Positions 43,434-52,170 of a stretch of DNA of 64,000 nt are shown piece after piece. Below the pieces are notes generated by a model that saw only the letters and a program-made list of their open reading frames with translations, had not been told where the DNA came from and did no database searches. Made by a program: the position numbers and the translations under genes. Source of the DNA: JBCDJI01 sp964351865 (lineage in GTDB: Bacteria > Verrucomicrobiota > Verrucomicrobiia > Methylacidiphilales > JBCBYL01); the NCBI GenBank assembly GCA_964351865.1, contig CAYGPJ010000005.1, positions 62,001 to 126,000 of the forward strand, read 5' to 3'. The first letter of the stretch is position 1. Every line of letters starts with the position of its first letter.

Positions 43434-44194
43434 ACCTGCACGATATTACCCCCGTACTGTTAACCTGGAACGAAGCACCCAACATCGGTCGAACCCTCGA
43501 TGCTTTAAAATGGGCTGATCAGATCATCGTCATGGACAGCTTCAGTACCGACCAGACCGAAGCCATTTGTCGGGCGCATGCCTCCCTAAAATTTTTCCAA
43601 CGCCGATTCACCACCCATTCTGAACAATGGAACGCAGCAATTGCACATGCTGATACTCCATGGATTCTGTCACTCGATGCCGATTATCAGGTCACACCCG
43701 AATTACGTAATGAGATACTATCACTCACTCCAGATCTAGAGACCAGCGGATACAGTATTCCCTTTCGCTATGCCGTAAACGGCATCCCGCTCAAAAGACA
43801 TATCCTACCCCCTCGAATAGCTTTATTCAGATCTGACCGTTGCACCTATATTCAGGACGGCCACACCCAGGACCTCGGGGAGGAAGGGAAGGTGCTGATA
43901 TTACAAAATCCGATTATTCACGATGACCGGAAATCATTTTCACGCTGGTATCAATCCCAGATACGATATGCTCGTCTGGAAGCTGAAAAATTATTTGAAA
44001 GCCCGCTCTCGGGTCTCCCCCTCCAGGATAAACTGAGAAAATGTATGGTTCTGGCCCCGTTCGTGGTTTTCTTCTACACCCTCATCTACCAGAGACTGCT
44101 CTTTGAGGGCATTACTGGATGGGCATATTCCGGCCAGCGTGTCATTGCCGAGTGCCTGTTATCCTTCGCTCTCGCCAAGAGATATCTAACATAA
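43430..44194 (+). CDS. Glycosyltransferase family 2 (WaaE/KdtX-like)
   Basis: A 254-residue GT2 enzyme: ITPVLLTWNEAPNIGRTLDAL, IIVMDSFSTDQTEAI, HSEQWNAAIAHADTPWILSL and the metal-binding DADY near 84. The SFSTD/EQWN combination is that of the WaaE/KdtX beta-glucosyltransferase-like group. A hydrophobic C-terminal stretch (VLAPFVVFFYTLIYQRLL) suggests membrane contact. It is the last gene of the + strand sugar locus, followed by a weak hairpin and an unrelated gene. Confidence 0.9.
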   Translation: MNLHDITPVLLTWNEAPNIGRTLDALKWADQIIVMDSFSTDQTEAICRAHASLKFFQRRFTTHSEQWNAAIAHADTPWILSLDADYQVTPELRNEILSLTPDLETSGYSIPFRYAVNGIPLKRHILPPRIALFRSDRCTYIQDGHTQDLGEEGKVLILQNPIIHDDRKSFSRWYQSQIRYARLEAEKLFESPLSGLPLQDKLRKCMVLAPFVVFFYTLIYQRLLFEGITGWAYSGQRVIAECLLSFALAKRYLT

Positions 44195-44196
44195 GC

Positions 44197-44215
44197 CTGG
44201 TTCTTCAGTAACCGG
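44197..44215 (+). terminator. Weak candidate terminator at the end of the sugar locus
   Basis: CTGGTT and AACCGG can form a 6-bp stem (one G-T pair) around a 7-nt loop, starting 3 bp after the last glycosyltransferase stop and followed by a T-rich stretch (TTTCACCTTTCATATTTT). The stem is short, so this is tentative. Confidence 0.3.
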
Positions 44216-44256
44216 TTTCACCTTTCATATTTTCCTGAATTCGCTATGCCGTAGGT

Positions 44257-45630
44257 GTGTCCAGACAAACCTACGGAGCGATGCGATTACAGGAATCATC
44301 GGACTTTGTTCCCGATGAGGCCTTTGTGCAGCGGCTCTGGTTTGAGGGGCTCTTCCGGAATCCACTCACCACTACCGACGGTCGTAAAATTCACTTACGC
44401 CAACCCGGCTTCTGGAATCACGGTGCCGGGCCTGACTTTATTAATGCCGCCGCTGACATCCCCGGCGCAGGTATTGGCACCCTTTCCGGTCCGGTTGAAA
44501 TTCATCTGACACCCGATGGCTTTGAATCCCACGGTCATCATCACGACCTCGCCTACAGCCAGTTATTACTGCATGCCGTCTGGACGCGCGGACTTTCTGC
44601 CCCGGCTCCACGCCATGCCGATGGCACCTCAGTTCCCGTGGTGGAACTCTCCAGTCAGCTTCGCGTGCCTCTGAGCGAAGCCAAAGCCTGCTTCGCTTCG
44701 CTGCCAGCGGAACTCGAGGTCGGAGCCCGTATTGGCAGATGTCAACAAGCGCTGGCAGCACTGCCCGAAAAGGAAATTGTGCGACTGGTAGAAGAAGCGG
44801 GCTGGTTTCGCTTCCATCAACGTGTCGCGCGCTGGCGTCTTAAATCCAAAGCCACCACACGACATGAGTTACTATGGCAGGGACTGGCAGAAACTCTGGG
44901 CTACTCTAAAAACCGGGAGCCAATGATTTACCTGGCGCGGCAACTCCCCATCACAGAACTGAGCCAGAAAACCGCACTTGAGCGTGAAGCCCTGCTGTTT
45001 GGTACTGCTGGCTGGATGAATCAACCCGCAGCTCCCGATCTCTCCGAACACATCCGTTCCCTCTGGGAGGTATGGTGGAAATACCGCGATAACGTGACCA
45101 CCATTGATGGCAAGCAATGGTCGCTCTCCGGACTGCGCCCCCTTAACCGCCCCGAACGCCGGGTCGCCGCACTCGCTTCGCTCTCAGGCCAGTCTCGTTT
45201 CAGCCTGCTTACCGATGCATTAGACACCGCAGACGTCGACAGCGTCAAAAGCATCTTCAATACCTGCACGCACCCCGAATGGGACCATCGCTTCACCCTC
45301 AAAGGCAAACGTTCTACCAAAAGTCACCGTCTCATCGGAGCCAGCCGCGTCGATGCCTTTTTATTTAATGTTTTCTGGCCCTTGACCTACAGCAACCAGC
45401 CTGAAACCGTCGAGACCGCCTTGCGTGAAGCACGCACCAGTGCGGATTCACTGGCCTCGCGCCGCACCAAAGTCCGACTGTTTGAGAGCACTGTCATTAA
45501 ACCACTCACCGGACGACTGCTGGCCACTGAGGGCTTGTTGCAGATCTACCGGGACTTCTGCCTGCACGACCGCAGCGGTTGCGGCCAATGTGAATTCCCC
45601 GAGTGGGTCGCCCAATGGGAGCAATCCTAA
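44257..45630 (+). CDS. DUF2851 family protein
   Basis: A 457-residue protein starting at GTG 44257, or ATG 44281 eight codons later. DUF2851 matches: VQRLWFEGLFRNPLTTTDGR, GFWNHGAGPDFINAAADI, GPVEIHLTPDGFESHGHHHD and a C-terminal cysteine-rich tail near YRDFCLHDRSGCGQCEFPEW. Function is unknown; the family is widespread in Bacteroidota and Verrucomicrobiota. The conserved Asp/Glu/His/Lys residues near the N-terminus and the Cys cluster recall nuclease and metal-binding proteins, but this is speculation. Stop overlaps the convergent permease gene by 4 bp. Confidence 0.88.
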   Translation: MSRQTYGAMRLQESSDFVPDEAFVQRLWFEGLFRNPLTTTDGRKIHLRQPGFWNHGAGPDFINAAADIPGAGIGTLSGPVEIHLTPDGFESHGHHHDLAYSQLLLHAVWTRGLSAPAPRHADGTSVPVVELSSQLRVPLSEAKACFASLPAELEVGARIGRCQQALAALPEKEIVRLVEEAGWFRFHQRVARWRLKSKATTRHELLWQGLAETLGYSKNREPMIYLARQLPITELSQKTALEREALLFGTAGWMNQPAAPDLSEHIRSLWEVWWKYRDNVTTIDGKQWSLSGLRPLNRPERRVAALASLSGQSRFSLLTDALDTADVDSVKSIFNTCTHPEWDHRFTLKGKRSTKSHRLIGASRVDAFLFNVFWPLTYSNQPETVETALREARTSADSLASRRTKVRLFESTVIKPLTGRLLATEGLLQIYRDFCLHDRSGCGQCEFPEWVAQWEQS

Positions 45631-47201
45631 TCCACCGGTTGCTGCGAAGCACCATCCCCGCGTCGACGATGCCACTTTCCGAATCCTGCTATCAGTAGGG
45701 CAGCTACCAGGTAGGCGATCGCAAATTTCGGAGCGGCTGGCAGGTTAAACACATTCTCCACCCCTTTTTCAGTCACGCGGTAGGCATGGATCAAGCCCAC
45801 CAATGAACAGGCGGACGCCACCAGCAGCCACACTCCGGCCACCAGAAATTTCTGACGGATCAAGGCCACCATCACTGAGGCCAGAATCATCGAGCTCAGT
45901 AAAAATCCCTGACTCAAAGCGATCACCCCATGGATATATAACTGATTCCCGAACGCCGGCAGCGCCTCCAGCAGTGATGATCCAGCGACCCGTAACGAAG
46001 TATCCACCAGCACCAGTGCCCACGCCGCCAGGGAGGGGACCAGCCCGAACCCGACCGCCAGCGCGTGCTCCCGCGGCGTCTCCTGAAAGGACTGAGCCAG
46101 AATGATCAATCCAATCCAGAGTAGAATACCTAAAGTCGTTTCCAACGGAACCACCTGCAGAATCGAGACCACACAACCGCAAAAACAAAGCACCGCAATC
46201 ACTACGCCATTGATCACAGAATACGACTGCCGGGCCCCCATCGCTTTCCACCCCGGATGTCCTATATAGATCGTCGTCGGGAACGGACTGCCCAGCACGG
46301 CGGCCAGCAAAGTGCCACCGCCATTCACCAGCAGCGACGACCGGGTGTCAAACCGGTCTCCGGCTGCCTCCGCGCTCTCCAGACATTGCAGCGATCCGAT
46401 CACATTAAACAGCCCCATCGGCAGGATCACGCCGAAGAAACTCCAGCCCAGCGGACTTGCGATAAATGTCAGTAGCTCTGCGAGCACCGGCACCGGCAGA
46501 TACAGCCCCACTGGGGCAGATTCAGGAACAGGTGAAAATTCGTAAAACCCCAGCCAACGCGCGCCCCATGCCAGGGCTACCCCGACCAGCACTGCCACCA
46601 TGCCGCCCGGTAAACTCAACGGCAGTTTGATCCGTGCCGTATAAAACAAAAAAATCAAAAGCATCGGGATCAATGCCACCAACGGACTGGCAAAAATCTG
46701 AAAGACAAAACCCATGGAGATAAAAGTCACCGCGATGCCAGCCAGTGCGGAGAGCAGTGCCGCGCGGGGAGTCACCTTGCGGACCGCATCCCCGACAAAC
46801 GCCCCCAGACATTCGATCACTCCACTGAACAGACATGCAAATAAACCTGACTTCCACGCCAGATCCGCATCCCCCGTCTGCTGATACACCGGTCCCATCA
46901 CCAGAAAAATATAGGCAATCAAGCTGACGGTATTGATTCCATAGGGCAAAGCCGTCACATTATCGCGACCTTCACGCACAGCCAATTTACGGGCCTGCCA
47001 GGCGTAGAACAGATTTCCCAATAATATAGAAACTGCGGCTGCCGGCAGCACGGTGCCCACCATCAGACTGGCAGGCAATCCGCAAATCACCGTTCCCAGA
47101 CTGACGATCAGTAACAACTGCAGAAGATTATCAATGAAGAGTCCGAAAAAGCCGTCGATATCCCCGCGTTGGATCTTAAACCATGTTTTCACGTTTATCA
47201 T
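45627..47201 (-). CDS. NCS2-type (xanthine/uracil/AzgA-like) permease
   Basis: A 524-residue polytopic membrane protein with about 12-14 hydrophobic segments. N-terminal RGDIDGFFGLFIDNLLQLLL, then NVTALPYGINTVSLIAYIFL and GGMVAVLVGVALAWG resemble NCS2-family nucleobase permeases, especially AzgA-like ones. The substrate could be a purine or other small anion. The gene stands alone, convergent with the DUF2851 gene and divergent from corA with a 63-bp gap. Substrate assignment is low confidence. Confidence 0.75.
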   Translation of the reverse strand: MINVKTWFKIQRGDIDGFFGLFIDNLLQLLLIVSLGTVICGLPASLMVGTVLPAAAVSILLGNLFYAWQARKLAVREGRDNVTALPYGINTVSLIAYIFLVMGPVYQQTGDADLAWKSGLFACLFSGVIECLGAFVGDAVRKVTPRAALLSALAGIAVTFISMGFVFQIFASPLVALIPMLLIFLFYTARIKLPLSLPGGMVAVLVGVALAWGARWLGFYEFSPVPESAPVGLYLPVPVLAELLTFIASPLGWSFFGVILPMGLFNVIGSLQCLESAEAAGDRFDTRSSLLVNGGGTLLAAVLGSPFPTTIYIGHPGWKAMGARQSYSVINGVVIAVLCFCGCVVSILQVVPLETTLGILLWIGLIILAQSFQETPREHALAVGFGLVPSLAAWALVLVDTSLRVAGSSLLEALPAFGNQLYIHGVIALSQGFLLSSMILASVMVALIRQKFLVAGVWLLVASACSLVGLIHAYRVTEKGVENVFNLPAAPKFAIAYLVAALLIAGFGKWHRRRGDGASQQPVD

Positions 47202-47264
47202 CCTTAACAGAAATCTCTTTCATTAGGAGATCGAAATTTTCTGATACCGCCTTAGCATTTGCCC

Positions 47265-48302
47265 ATGAACCAACGCAAACCTGCTCAACCTCCCGGCAGC
47301 CTGATTTATGTCGGTGATGAAATGAAGCATACCATCCATATGGAGGGCGTCTCTTACGATCAGAATACGTTGGAAGAGTTTAAAGTCCGCAAGGTGGAAG
47401 ATTTACCAGATCTCACTGCCGACAAGATTCACTGGATTAATTTGACCGGCATCCACCGCACCACCCCTGTCCGCACCATTGGCGAACGCTTCCAGATTCC
47501 GCAACTGACGCTGGAGGACATCATGAATACCGAGCAGCGTCCCAAGATCGACCTGCTCGACAACCAGCTCTTTATCGTAATCAAGATGCTCTACCTGCAT
47601 GAAGGACAGATCGCTTACGAACACCTCTCGATCATCATCGGAGAAAATTATGTGCTGACCTTTCAGGAACAACCTTGGGATGTATTCGAGCCGGTTTTGA
47701 AACGGATCACTCAGGCCGGCGGACGTATCCGATCTCAGGGAGCTGATTATCTGGCCTATGCCATGATCGATGCGGTCGTCGACAATTACCTGATTGTGTG
47801 CGATCACCTAGAATCCGAAATTGAAGCCCTGGAGGAAGAAATCTTCGAAGACACTAAACGAGATAGTATTCATTCTCTCCACGCGATGCAGCGAGAACTG
47901 ATTTTTCTGACCAAGACATTTCGCGGCGGCAGGGAAGTGCTGGCGCGTATCATGCGTTGCGACTCAGAAATGATTAAGCCGCGCACCCGCCTTTATCTGG
48001 AAGACGTTAATGACCATATGATGCAGGCCGTGGAGTCCGTCGAAGTCTATCGGGAAATGGTCAATGGATTAGATAATCTGCACTTTTCAATGATCAACCA
48101 GAAAACCAACGATACCATCAAAGTACTCACGCTCTATGCGTCCATATTTCTCCCTCTGACCTTTGTGGTGGGAATCTACGGCATGAATTTCAAACACATG
48201 CCGGAACTGGAATGGAAATACGGCTACGCCGGCATCATGTTTTTCATGCTGCTGATGGCTACAGGAATGTTTGTCTACTTCCGTAAAAAGAAGTGGCTCT
48301 AA
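47265..48302 (+). CDS. corA: CorA family Mg2+ transporter
   Basis: About 345 residues from ATG 47265; a TTG 6 bp upstream is the only alternative. A long cytoplasmic N-terminal region with helices is followed by two C-terminal membrane segments (LYASIFLPLTFVVGIYGMNF and YAGIMFFMLLMATGMFVYF). The YGMN selectivity motif between them is intact. CorA forms a pentameric channel for Mg2+ (also Co2+ or Ni2+). Length is normal for the family. Confidence 0.95.
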   Translation: MNQRKPAQPPGSLIYVGDEMKHTIHMEGVSYDQNTLEEFKVRKVEDLPDLTADKIHWINLTGIHRTTPVRTIGERFQIPQLTLEDIMNTEQRPKIDLLDNQLFIVIKMLYLHEGQIAYEHLSIIIGENYVLTFQEQPWDVFEPVLKRITQAGGRIRSQGADYLAYAMIDAVVDNYLIVCDHLESEIEALEEEIFEDTKRDSIHSLHAMQRELIFLTKTFRGGREVLARIMRCDSEMIKPRTRLYLEDVNDHMMQAVESVEVYREMVNGLDNLHFSMINQKTNDTIKVLTLYASIFLPLTFVVGIYGMNFKHMPELEWKYGYAGIMFFMLLMATGMFVYFRKKKWL

Positions 48303-48318
48303 TCTGAAGTCAGGTTTC

Positions 48319-48825
48319 TTATGCCTTCAACTTAGGAAACTGTCGGAAGAATTTATCTGCCATGACATCAATCGGATCGATAATGTCATACCAGATCGCA
48401 TCCTCAGGTTCTTCCAGCGCATCGAACTGCGACTGCAGCAATTCCGGAGGCATGAAATGATTCTGTCTCGCTTCCATACGTGCATTGATAAGTTCAAAGC
48501 TACCATTCAGATACAGAAAGGTCAGTAGTTCCAAATTTGCCCGCAAGCGTTCTCGATAGACTTCTTTCAATGCCGAACAGGCCAGAAAAAGTGGCCCGCT
48601 TCCCTGCTGTTCGTGCTGTCGTAACACCTCGTTGAGGATATCCAGCCAATCCCAACGGTCTTCGTCCTCCAAGGGAATTCCCTGCGCCATTTTATCCCGA
48701 TTGGCTTGCGGATGGTAATCATCGGCATCCAGATACTTTCCACCAGATTGTTCCGCGAAAGTCTTGGCAACGGTCGTTTTTCCACAACCGGAAACCCCCA
48801 TAACAATAAAACAACGTGCTGACAT
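48319..48825 (-). CDS. gntK: Gluconokinase
   Basis: A 168-residue P-loop kinase with Walker A VMGVSGCGKTTVAK at 8-21, DADDYHPQANRDKMAQGIPL (substrate region) and ALKEVYRERLR typical of GntK, which phosphorylates D-gluconate to 6-phosphogluconate. The next metabolic step, 6-phosphogluconate dehydrogenase, is encoded about 800 bp away on the same strand with a toxin-antitoxin pair between, so the two may once have been adjacent. Confidence 0.92.
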   Translation of the reverse strand: MSARCFIVMGVSGCGKTTVAKTFAEQSGGKYLDADDYHPQANRDKMAQGIPLEDEDRWDWLDILNEVLRQHEQQGSGPLFLACSALKEVYRERLRANLELLTFLYLNGSFELINARMEARQNHFMPPELLQSQFDALEEPEDAIWYDIIDPIDVMADKFFRQFPKLKA

Positions 48826-48986
48826 CTATCCCAGTGTACTGCGTATCACTTAACGGTCAACTCGCGCACTCTCCCTGTCTCAAAAAATTTCAACAAACAA
48901 AAACTCGTTTTATCTAAAGAAACTAAACGGGGGGGCAACCTGCATTATGTTTTTGCAGCCAGTAAAAAGACCTGACTGCATATTTC

Positions 48987-49313
48987 TCACTCTCCCAGAT
49001 ATGCGCTCAATGCGTTATCTACACTAGCCAGATATTCATCTGTAAGTAATCCGAGGACTTTACCTAATCGTATTTTATTGACCTGTCGAATGCCTGGGAT
49101 CACTAGATACCCTTTTTTCATTCTCTCCAGTTTAGGCAAACCCAAGCGCAAAGGCCAAATTTCTCCCGGTCGGGTCGATATCGGAATTACCGCCACCGTC
49201 GGTAATTGGCGATTAATTTCGGTATTGGAAATGAGGAGAGCTGGCCTGAATTTACCGAACTCAGGCGGTGTCGCATCCCTTAAGTCCACCCAAGCCACCG
49301 TTCCGCGGATCAT
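48987..49313 (-). CDS. MazF/PemK-type toxin (endoribonuclease)
   Basis: A 108-residue protein with the MazF/PemK fold signature: RGTVAWVDLRDATPPEFGKFRPALLISN, then VAVIPISTRP and YLVIPGIRQVNKIRLGKVLG. MazF toxins cut RNA at short sequence motifs and are held inactive by the antitoxin encoded first. Its start overlaps the antitoxin stop (ATGA). The conserved Arg in KFRPALLIS and the Ser/Thr in PISTRP fit an active enzyme. Confidence 0.88.
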   Translation of the reverse strand: MIRGTVAWVDLRDATPPEFGKFRPALLISNTEINRQLPTVAVIPISTRPGEIWPLRLGLPKLERMKKGYLVIPGIRQVNKIRLGKVLGLLTDEYLASVDNALSAYLGE

Positions 49314-49561
49314 TTAGATTGACGTGGGGCGAGAGTTAAGTCCGCATTAGCCCATCCTTCCATCTCGGTTGCTTCCTCCGGATTCATTTGCAAGAACTCG
49401 GCGTAGGCACGGGCGGAGGCTTTCATTTTTGACCGCTTAAGATCTTTTTGAATCACCTCGCGCACATACGATGTCAGCGTAGCACCCGGAGCTAGTGATT
49501 CTTTAACTTCTTTCACCACCGCGGCATCCAGCTTGACCGTCGTCTCGGTATACAAACTCAT
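49310..49561 (-). CDS. Antitoxin of the MazF-type pair (ribbon-helix-helix-like)
   Basis: About 83 residues from ATG 49561; a GTG 21 bp upstream is possible but breaks the usual short N-terminus. The TETTVKLDAAVVKEVKESL beginning is that of a ribbon-helix-helix DNA-binding domain, followed by a C-terminal toxin-binding tail rich in acidic residues. The gene is coupled (ATGA) to the toxin gene. A 5-bp inverted repeat overlaps its start and could be the operator. Confidence 0.8.
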   Translation of the reverse strand: MSLYTETTVKLDAAVVKEVKESLAPGATLTSYVREVIQKDLKRSKMKASARAYAEFLQMNPEEATEMEGWANADLTLAPRQSK

Positions 49562-49574
49562 ACTATGAGAGTAT
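49560..49574. promoter_or_regulatory. Candidate operator of the MazF-type toxin-antitoxin pair
   Basis: ATACT and AGTAT flank a 5-nt centre directly at the antitoxin start, and the - strand has a TATACT -10-like hexamer here. Autoregulated toxin-antitoxin operons usually have such a palindrome. Arms are short, so confidence is limited. Confidence 0.35.
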
Positions 49575-49604
49575 ACCGGCAACTATTTCGGTCAAACAGA
49601 ATAC

Positions 49605-51104
49605 TTACGCTTCGGTCTGCTGATGATCGCCCACCCAGTCCAGATGGTAGAATTTACCCGGTTCTTTATCTACTCGCTCGTAGGTGTGAGAACCGAAGTA
49701 ATCACGCTGAGCTTGTAGCAAGTTGGCCGGCAGCCGCTCGGAGCGATAGCTGTCGAAGTAAGCCAATGAAGCCGCATAAGCTGGAATCGGAATTCCCACC
49801 AGCGCAGCACTGGAAACGACTTTACGCCAATTGCCTTGGGTCTCCTTAATGATGTCTTTGAAATAAGGATCGAGCAGCAAGTTCGGTAGGTCGGCATCTT
49901 TTGCGAAGGCATCGGTGATGCGCTGCAGGAAGCGTGCGCGAATAATACAGCCACCGCGGAAGATCTTGGCGATCTCTCCGTAATTCAGATCCCAGTCATA
50001 CTCCTCAGCAGCGGCACGCATGAGCGCAAAACCTTGCGCGTAGGAACAAACCTTCGAGGCATAGAGCGCATCCCGCACGGCTTTAATCCACTCTTCTTTA
50101 GTGCCCGGCAGAGTGGTGTTTTCAGGCCCCGCCAGCACTTTGGAAGCTTCGACCCGCTCGTCTTTAATCGCAGAAATGCAGCGTGCGAAAACGGCTTCCG
50201 ACATGGTAGAGGCCGGAATTCCCATATTCAGGGCATTCACGATCGTCCACTTGCCAGTGCCCTTCTGTCCGGCACGATCCATGATGACATCCACCATCGG
50301 TGCGCCAGTTTCAGGATCTTTAAATCCTAGAATTTTACCGGTAATTTCGATCAGGAATGAATCCAAGTCACCTTCATTCCATTCGGTGAAGACCTGCTGC
50401 AGTTCGTCCACACTGAGTCCGGCACCGTAGCGCAGGATGTTGTAGGCTTCACAGATGAGCTGCATGTCACCGTATTCGATGCCGTTGTGCACCATTTTAA
50501 CGTAGTGACCGGCGCCGTTGGCTCCGATGTAAGTCGTGCAGGGGACCCCACCTTCCACCGGCTTGCCCGGTGTCGCTCCACCGAGTTCTTTACCAGTTTC
50601 GGCATCCACTTTAGAAGCGATCGCTTCCCAGATCGGCTTAAGCTCTTCCCATGAAGAGGGATCGCCACCTGGCATCAGGCTAGGACCGAAACGCGCGCCT
50701 TCTTCACCACCGGAAACACCGGAACCGATGAAGCGAAAGCCTTTTTCTTTCAACTCTTTCTCACGGCGAATGGTGTCATCGAACAGGGCATTACCACCGT
50801 CAATGATGATATCGTTCGGATCCAGCAAGGGAACCAATCCATCGATCACCGCATCTGTAGCACGTCCGGCCTGCACCAAGATAATAATCTTACGTGGTGA
50901 AGCCAGTGATTGAACAAATTCTTCGAGTGATTGCGATCCGACCAGTCCACCGGGGGTGTCTGGATTCGCCGCTATAAAAGCATCCGTTTTACTGGTGGTG
51001 CGATTGTAGACCGAGATCTGAAAGCCATGGTCTGCAATGTTCAGTGCCAAATTCTGGCCCATCACAGCCAGTCCAACGAGTCCGATATCTGATTTTTCGC
51101 TCAT
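49605..51104 (-). CDS. gnd: 6-phosphogluconate dehydrogenase (decarboxylating)
   Basis: About 499 residues from ATG 51104 (four codons after an in-frame GTG at 51116). NADP-binding IGLVGLAVMGQNLALNIADHG at the N-terminus, the catalytic IGSGVSGGEEGARFGPSLMPGG segment near 130 and substrate residues in VKMVHNGIEYGDMQLICEAY match Gnd, which converts 6-phosphogluconate to ribulose-5-phosphate with CO2 release and NADPH formation in the pentose phosphate pathway. C-terminal end (FYHLDWVGD) is intact. Confidence 0.96.
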   Translation of the reverse strand: MSEKSDIGLVGLAVMGQNLALNIADHGFQISVYNRTTSKTDAFIAANPDTPGGLVGSQSLEEFVQSLASPRKIIILVQAGRATDAVIDGLVPLLDPNDIIIDGGNALFDDTIRREKELKEKGFRFIGSGVSGGEEGARFGPSLMPGGDPSSWEELKPIWEAIASKVDAETGKELGGATPGKPVEGGVPCTTYIGANGAGHYVKMVHNGIEYGDMQLICEAYNILRYGAGLSVDELQQVFTEWNEGDLDSFLIEITGKILGFKDPETGAPMVDVIMDRAGQKGTGKWTIVNALNMGIPASTMSEAVFARCISAIKDERVEASKVLAGPENTTLPGTKEEWIKAVRDALYASKVCSYAQGFALMRAAAEEYDWDLNYGEIAKIFRGGCIIRARFLQRITDAFAKDADLPNLLLDPYFKDIIKETQGNWRKVVSSAALVGIPIPAYAASLAYFDSYRSERLPANLLQAQRDYFGSHTYERVDKEPGKFYHLDWVGDHQQTEA

Positions 51105-51223
51105 AGAGGGCACCAATCTAGGAGCCTGAGCCGCCCTTGTCGATAAGAACTATAACCCCTTACCGCAATTGGAATGTGGTAGATGGCTGCGGATTTGGAT
51201 TAATGGCGGTTGGTGCGCCCCTG

Positions 51224-51616
51224 TTAAGGCTCCATCTCACCCACCGTTATGATAGCGACACCACGGTATGGATTCAGCACCAGTAAATCCTGATCTCCAG
51301 TGATGAGATAAATCGCATCCGCTTCGATTGCTAACTCGAGAAACTTATTATCTTTCGCATCTCGGCAATCGATGATGGTTGTCAGCGGATTAAACCATTG
51401 GGCACCTTGAGCAATTTTTCTTAAGACTTCGCCACGATGCTCGGCACTCGTGAAGCGATCAAACTTGGGACGCATCATGACATCGGTGAGTTCCGTAAAC
51501 GTAGCTGCCGAAAACGCATACGGGTATCTTTCCAGCAGGCTTCCTATTTTGATTCCTAGTGCCGAATCAGGCAGTAAGGTATAGCTGATCCATAGATTGG
51601 TATCGATGACGATCAC
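51224..51616 (-). CDS. PIN-domain toxin
   Basis: A 130-residue PIN-domain ribonuclease-type protein. MIVIDTNLWISYTLLPDSAL holds the first catalytic Asp, TFTELTDVMMRPKF the central Glu region, DCRDAKDNKFLELAIEADA the acidic cluster, and LITGDQDLLVL the last Asp. This matches the PIN family toxin component group. Its start overlaps the antitoxin stop by one base, so the two are cotranscribed as a VapBC-like pair. Confidence 0.88.
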   Translation of the reverse strand: MIVIDTNLWISYTLLPDSALGIKIGSLLERYPYAFSAATFTELTDVMMRPKFDRFTSAEHRGEVLRKIAQGAQWFNPLTTIIDCRDAKDNKFLELAIEADAIYLITGDQDLLVLNPYRGVAIITVGEMEP

Positions 51617-51873
51617 TAGCTGGGATTTACTTCTTCCAGAATCTCGTTGAGAAGAACTTCCGTTAATCCGTTCGCTTTGGCTTCCTCAGAAAGCGAAGCG
51701 ACTGATTCATTCAGTTCTTTCATCTGGAGTTGGCGCAGTTTCTGAAAATCCTCCATGGGGATAAAGACTCCGACCTCACGATTCTGCCGCTTGATCATTA
51801 CCGGTTGCCGACTGCCCAGTTCCAATAATTCCGCAAAATGCTGGCGGGCCTCGGTTGAACTCATTGTGATCAT
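51616..51873 (-). CDS. Phd/YefM-type antitoxin
   Basis: An 85-residue protein starting MITMSSTEARQHFAELLELG, followed by QPVMIKRQNREVGVFIPMED, the N-terminal DNA-binding signature of Phd/YefM antitoxins. The charged C-terminal helix would cap the PIN toxin. Its upstream AT-rich region (ATATATTACAAAATATATC type sequence near 51875-51905) could hold the promoter and operator. Confidence 0.85.
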   Translation of the reverse strand: MITMSSTEARQHFAELLELGSRQPVMIKRQNREVGVFIPMEDFQKLRQLQMKELNESVASLSEEAKANGLTEVLLNEILEEVNPS

Positions 51874-51974
51874 ATGATATATTTTGTAATATATGTATAT
51901 TTTGTCAATATTGTAACATTTCTACTAAAACCATAGCTACTTATAAACTTTGAATGATTGAGGGAGGTAGCCGC

Positions 51975-52015
51975 TAGGGCGGTTTGTGGCACTGTTGCCG
52001 CACGATGACGCCCTA
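51975..52015. repeat. Imperfect hairpin upstream of the repeat element
   Basis: TAGGGCG (51975-51981) pairs with CGCCCTA (52009-52015), and an inner stem TGTGGCA/TGCCGCA with one G-T pair lies between them around CTGT. It is directly beside the 52.04-kb inverted-repeat element and may belong to the same insertion. Confidence 0.5.
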
Positions 52016-52041
52016 TGAGACAGATTGAATACAAACGCTCA

Positions 52042-52170
52042 AGTAGTCTATGCCGCGAGATATGACGGGTAAAAAATGTAGGCCGAGATTGCATCTCGGC
52101 ACCCCTCAGAACTGCCGACATGCAATGTCGGCCTACAGTAAACCCGCCGTATCTCGTGGCACAGTCTACT
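52042..52170. repeat. Inverted-repeat element, copy 1 (REP/MITE-like)
   Basis: A stretch of about 130 bp with two imperfect arms of roughly 60 bp. The left arm (AGTAGTCTATGCCGCGAGAT..., then GTAGGCCGAGATTGCATCTC) matches the reverse complement of the right arm (...GCAATGTCGGCCTAC, then ATCTCGTGGCACAGTCTACT). Each arm carries its own small palindrome (CCGAGATTGCATCTCGG and CCGACATGCAATGTCGG). The right end covers the metX stop codon. It shares its outer ends with the element at 55.45 kb. A short - strand frame here is not a real gene. Confidence 0.8.

Noticed and set aside
51870..52121. - strand frame of 83 codons before the Phd-type antitoxin
   Set aside because: It runs through the inverted repeat and AT-rich sequence, has no family resemblance and would end inside the antitoxin start region.
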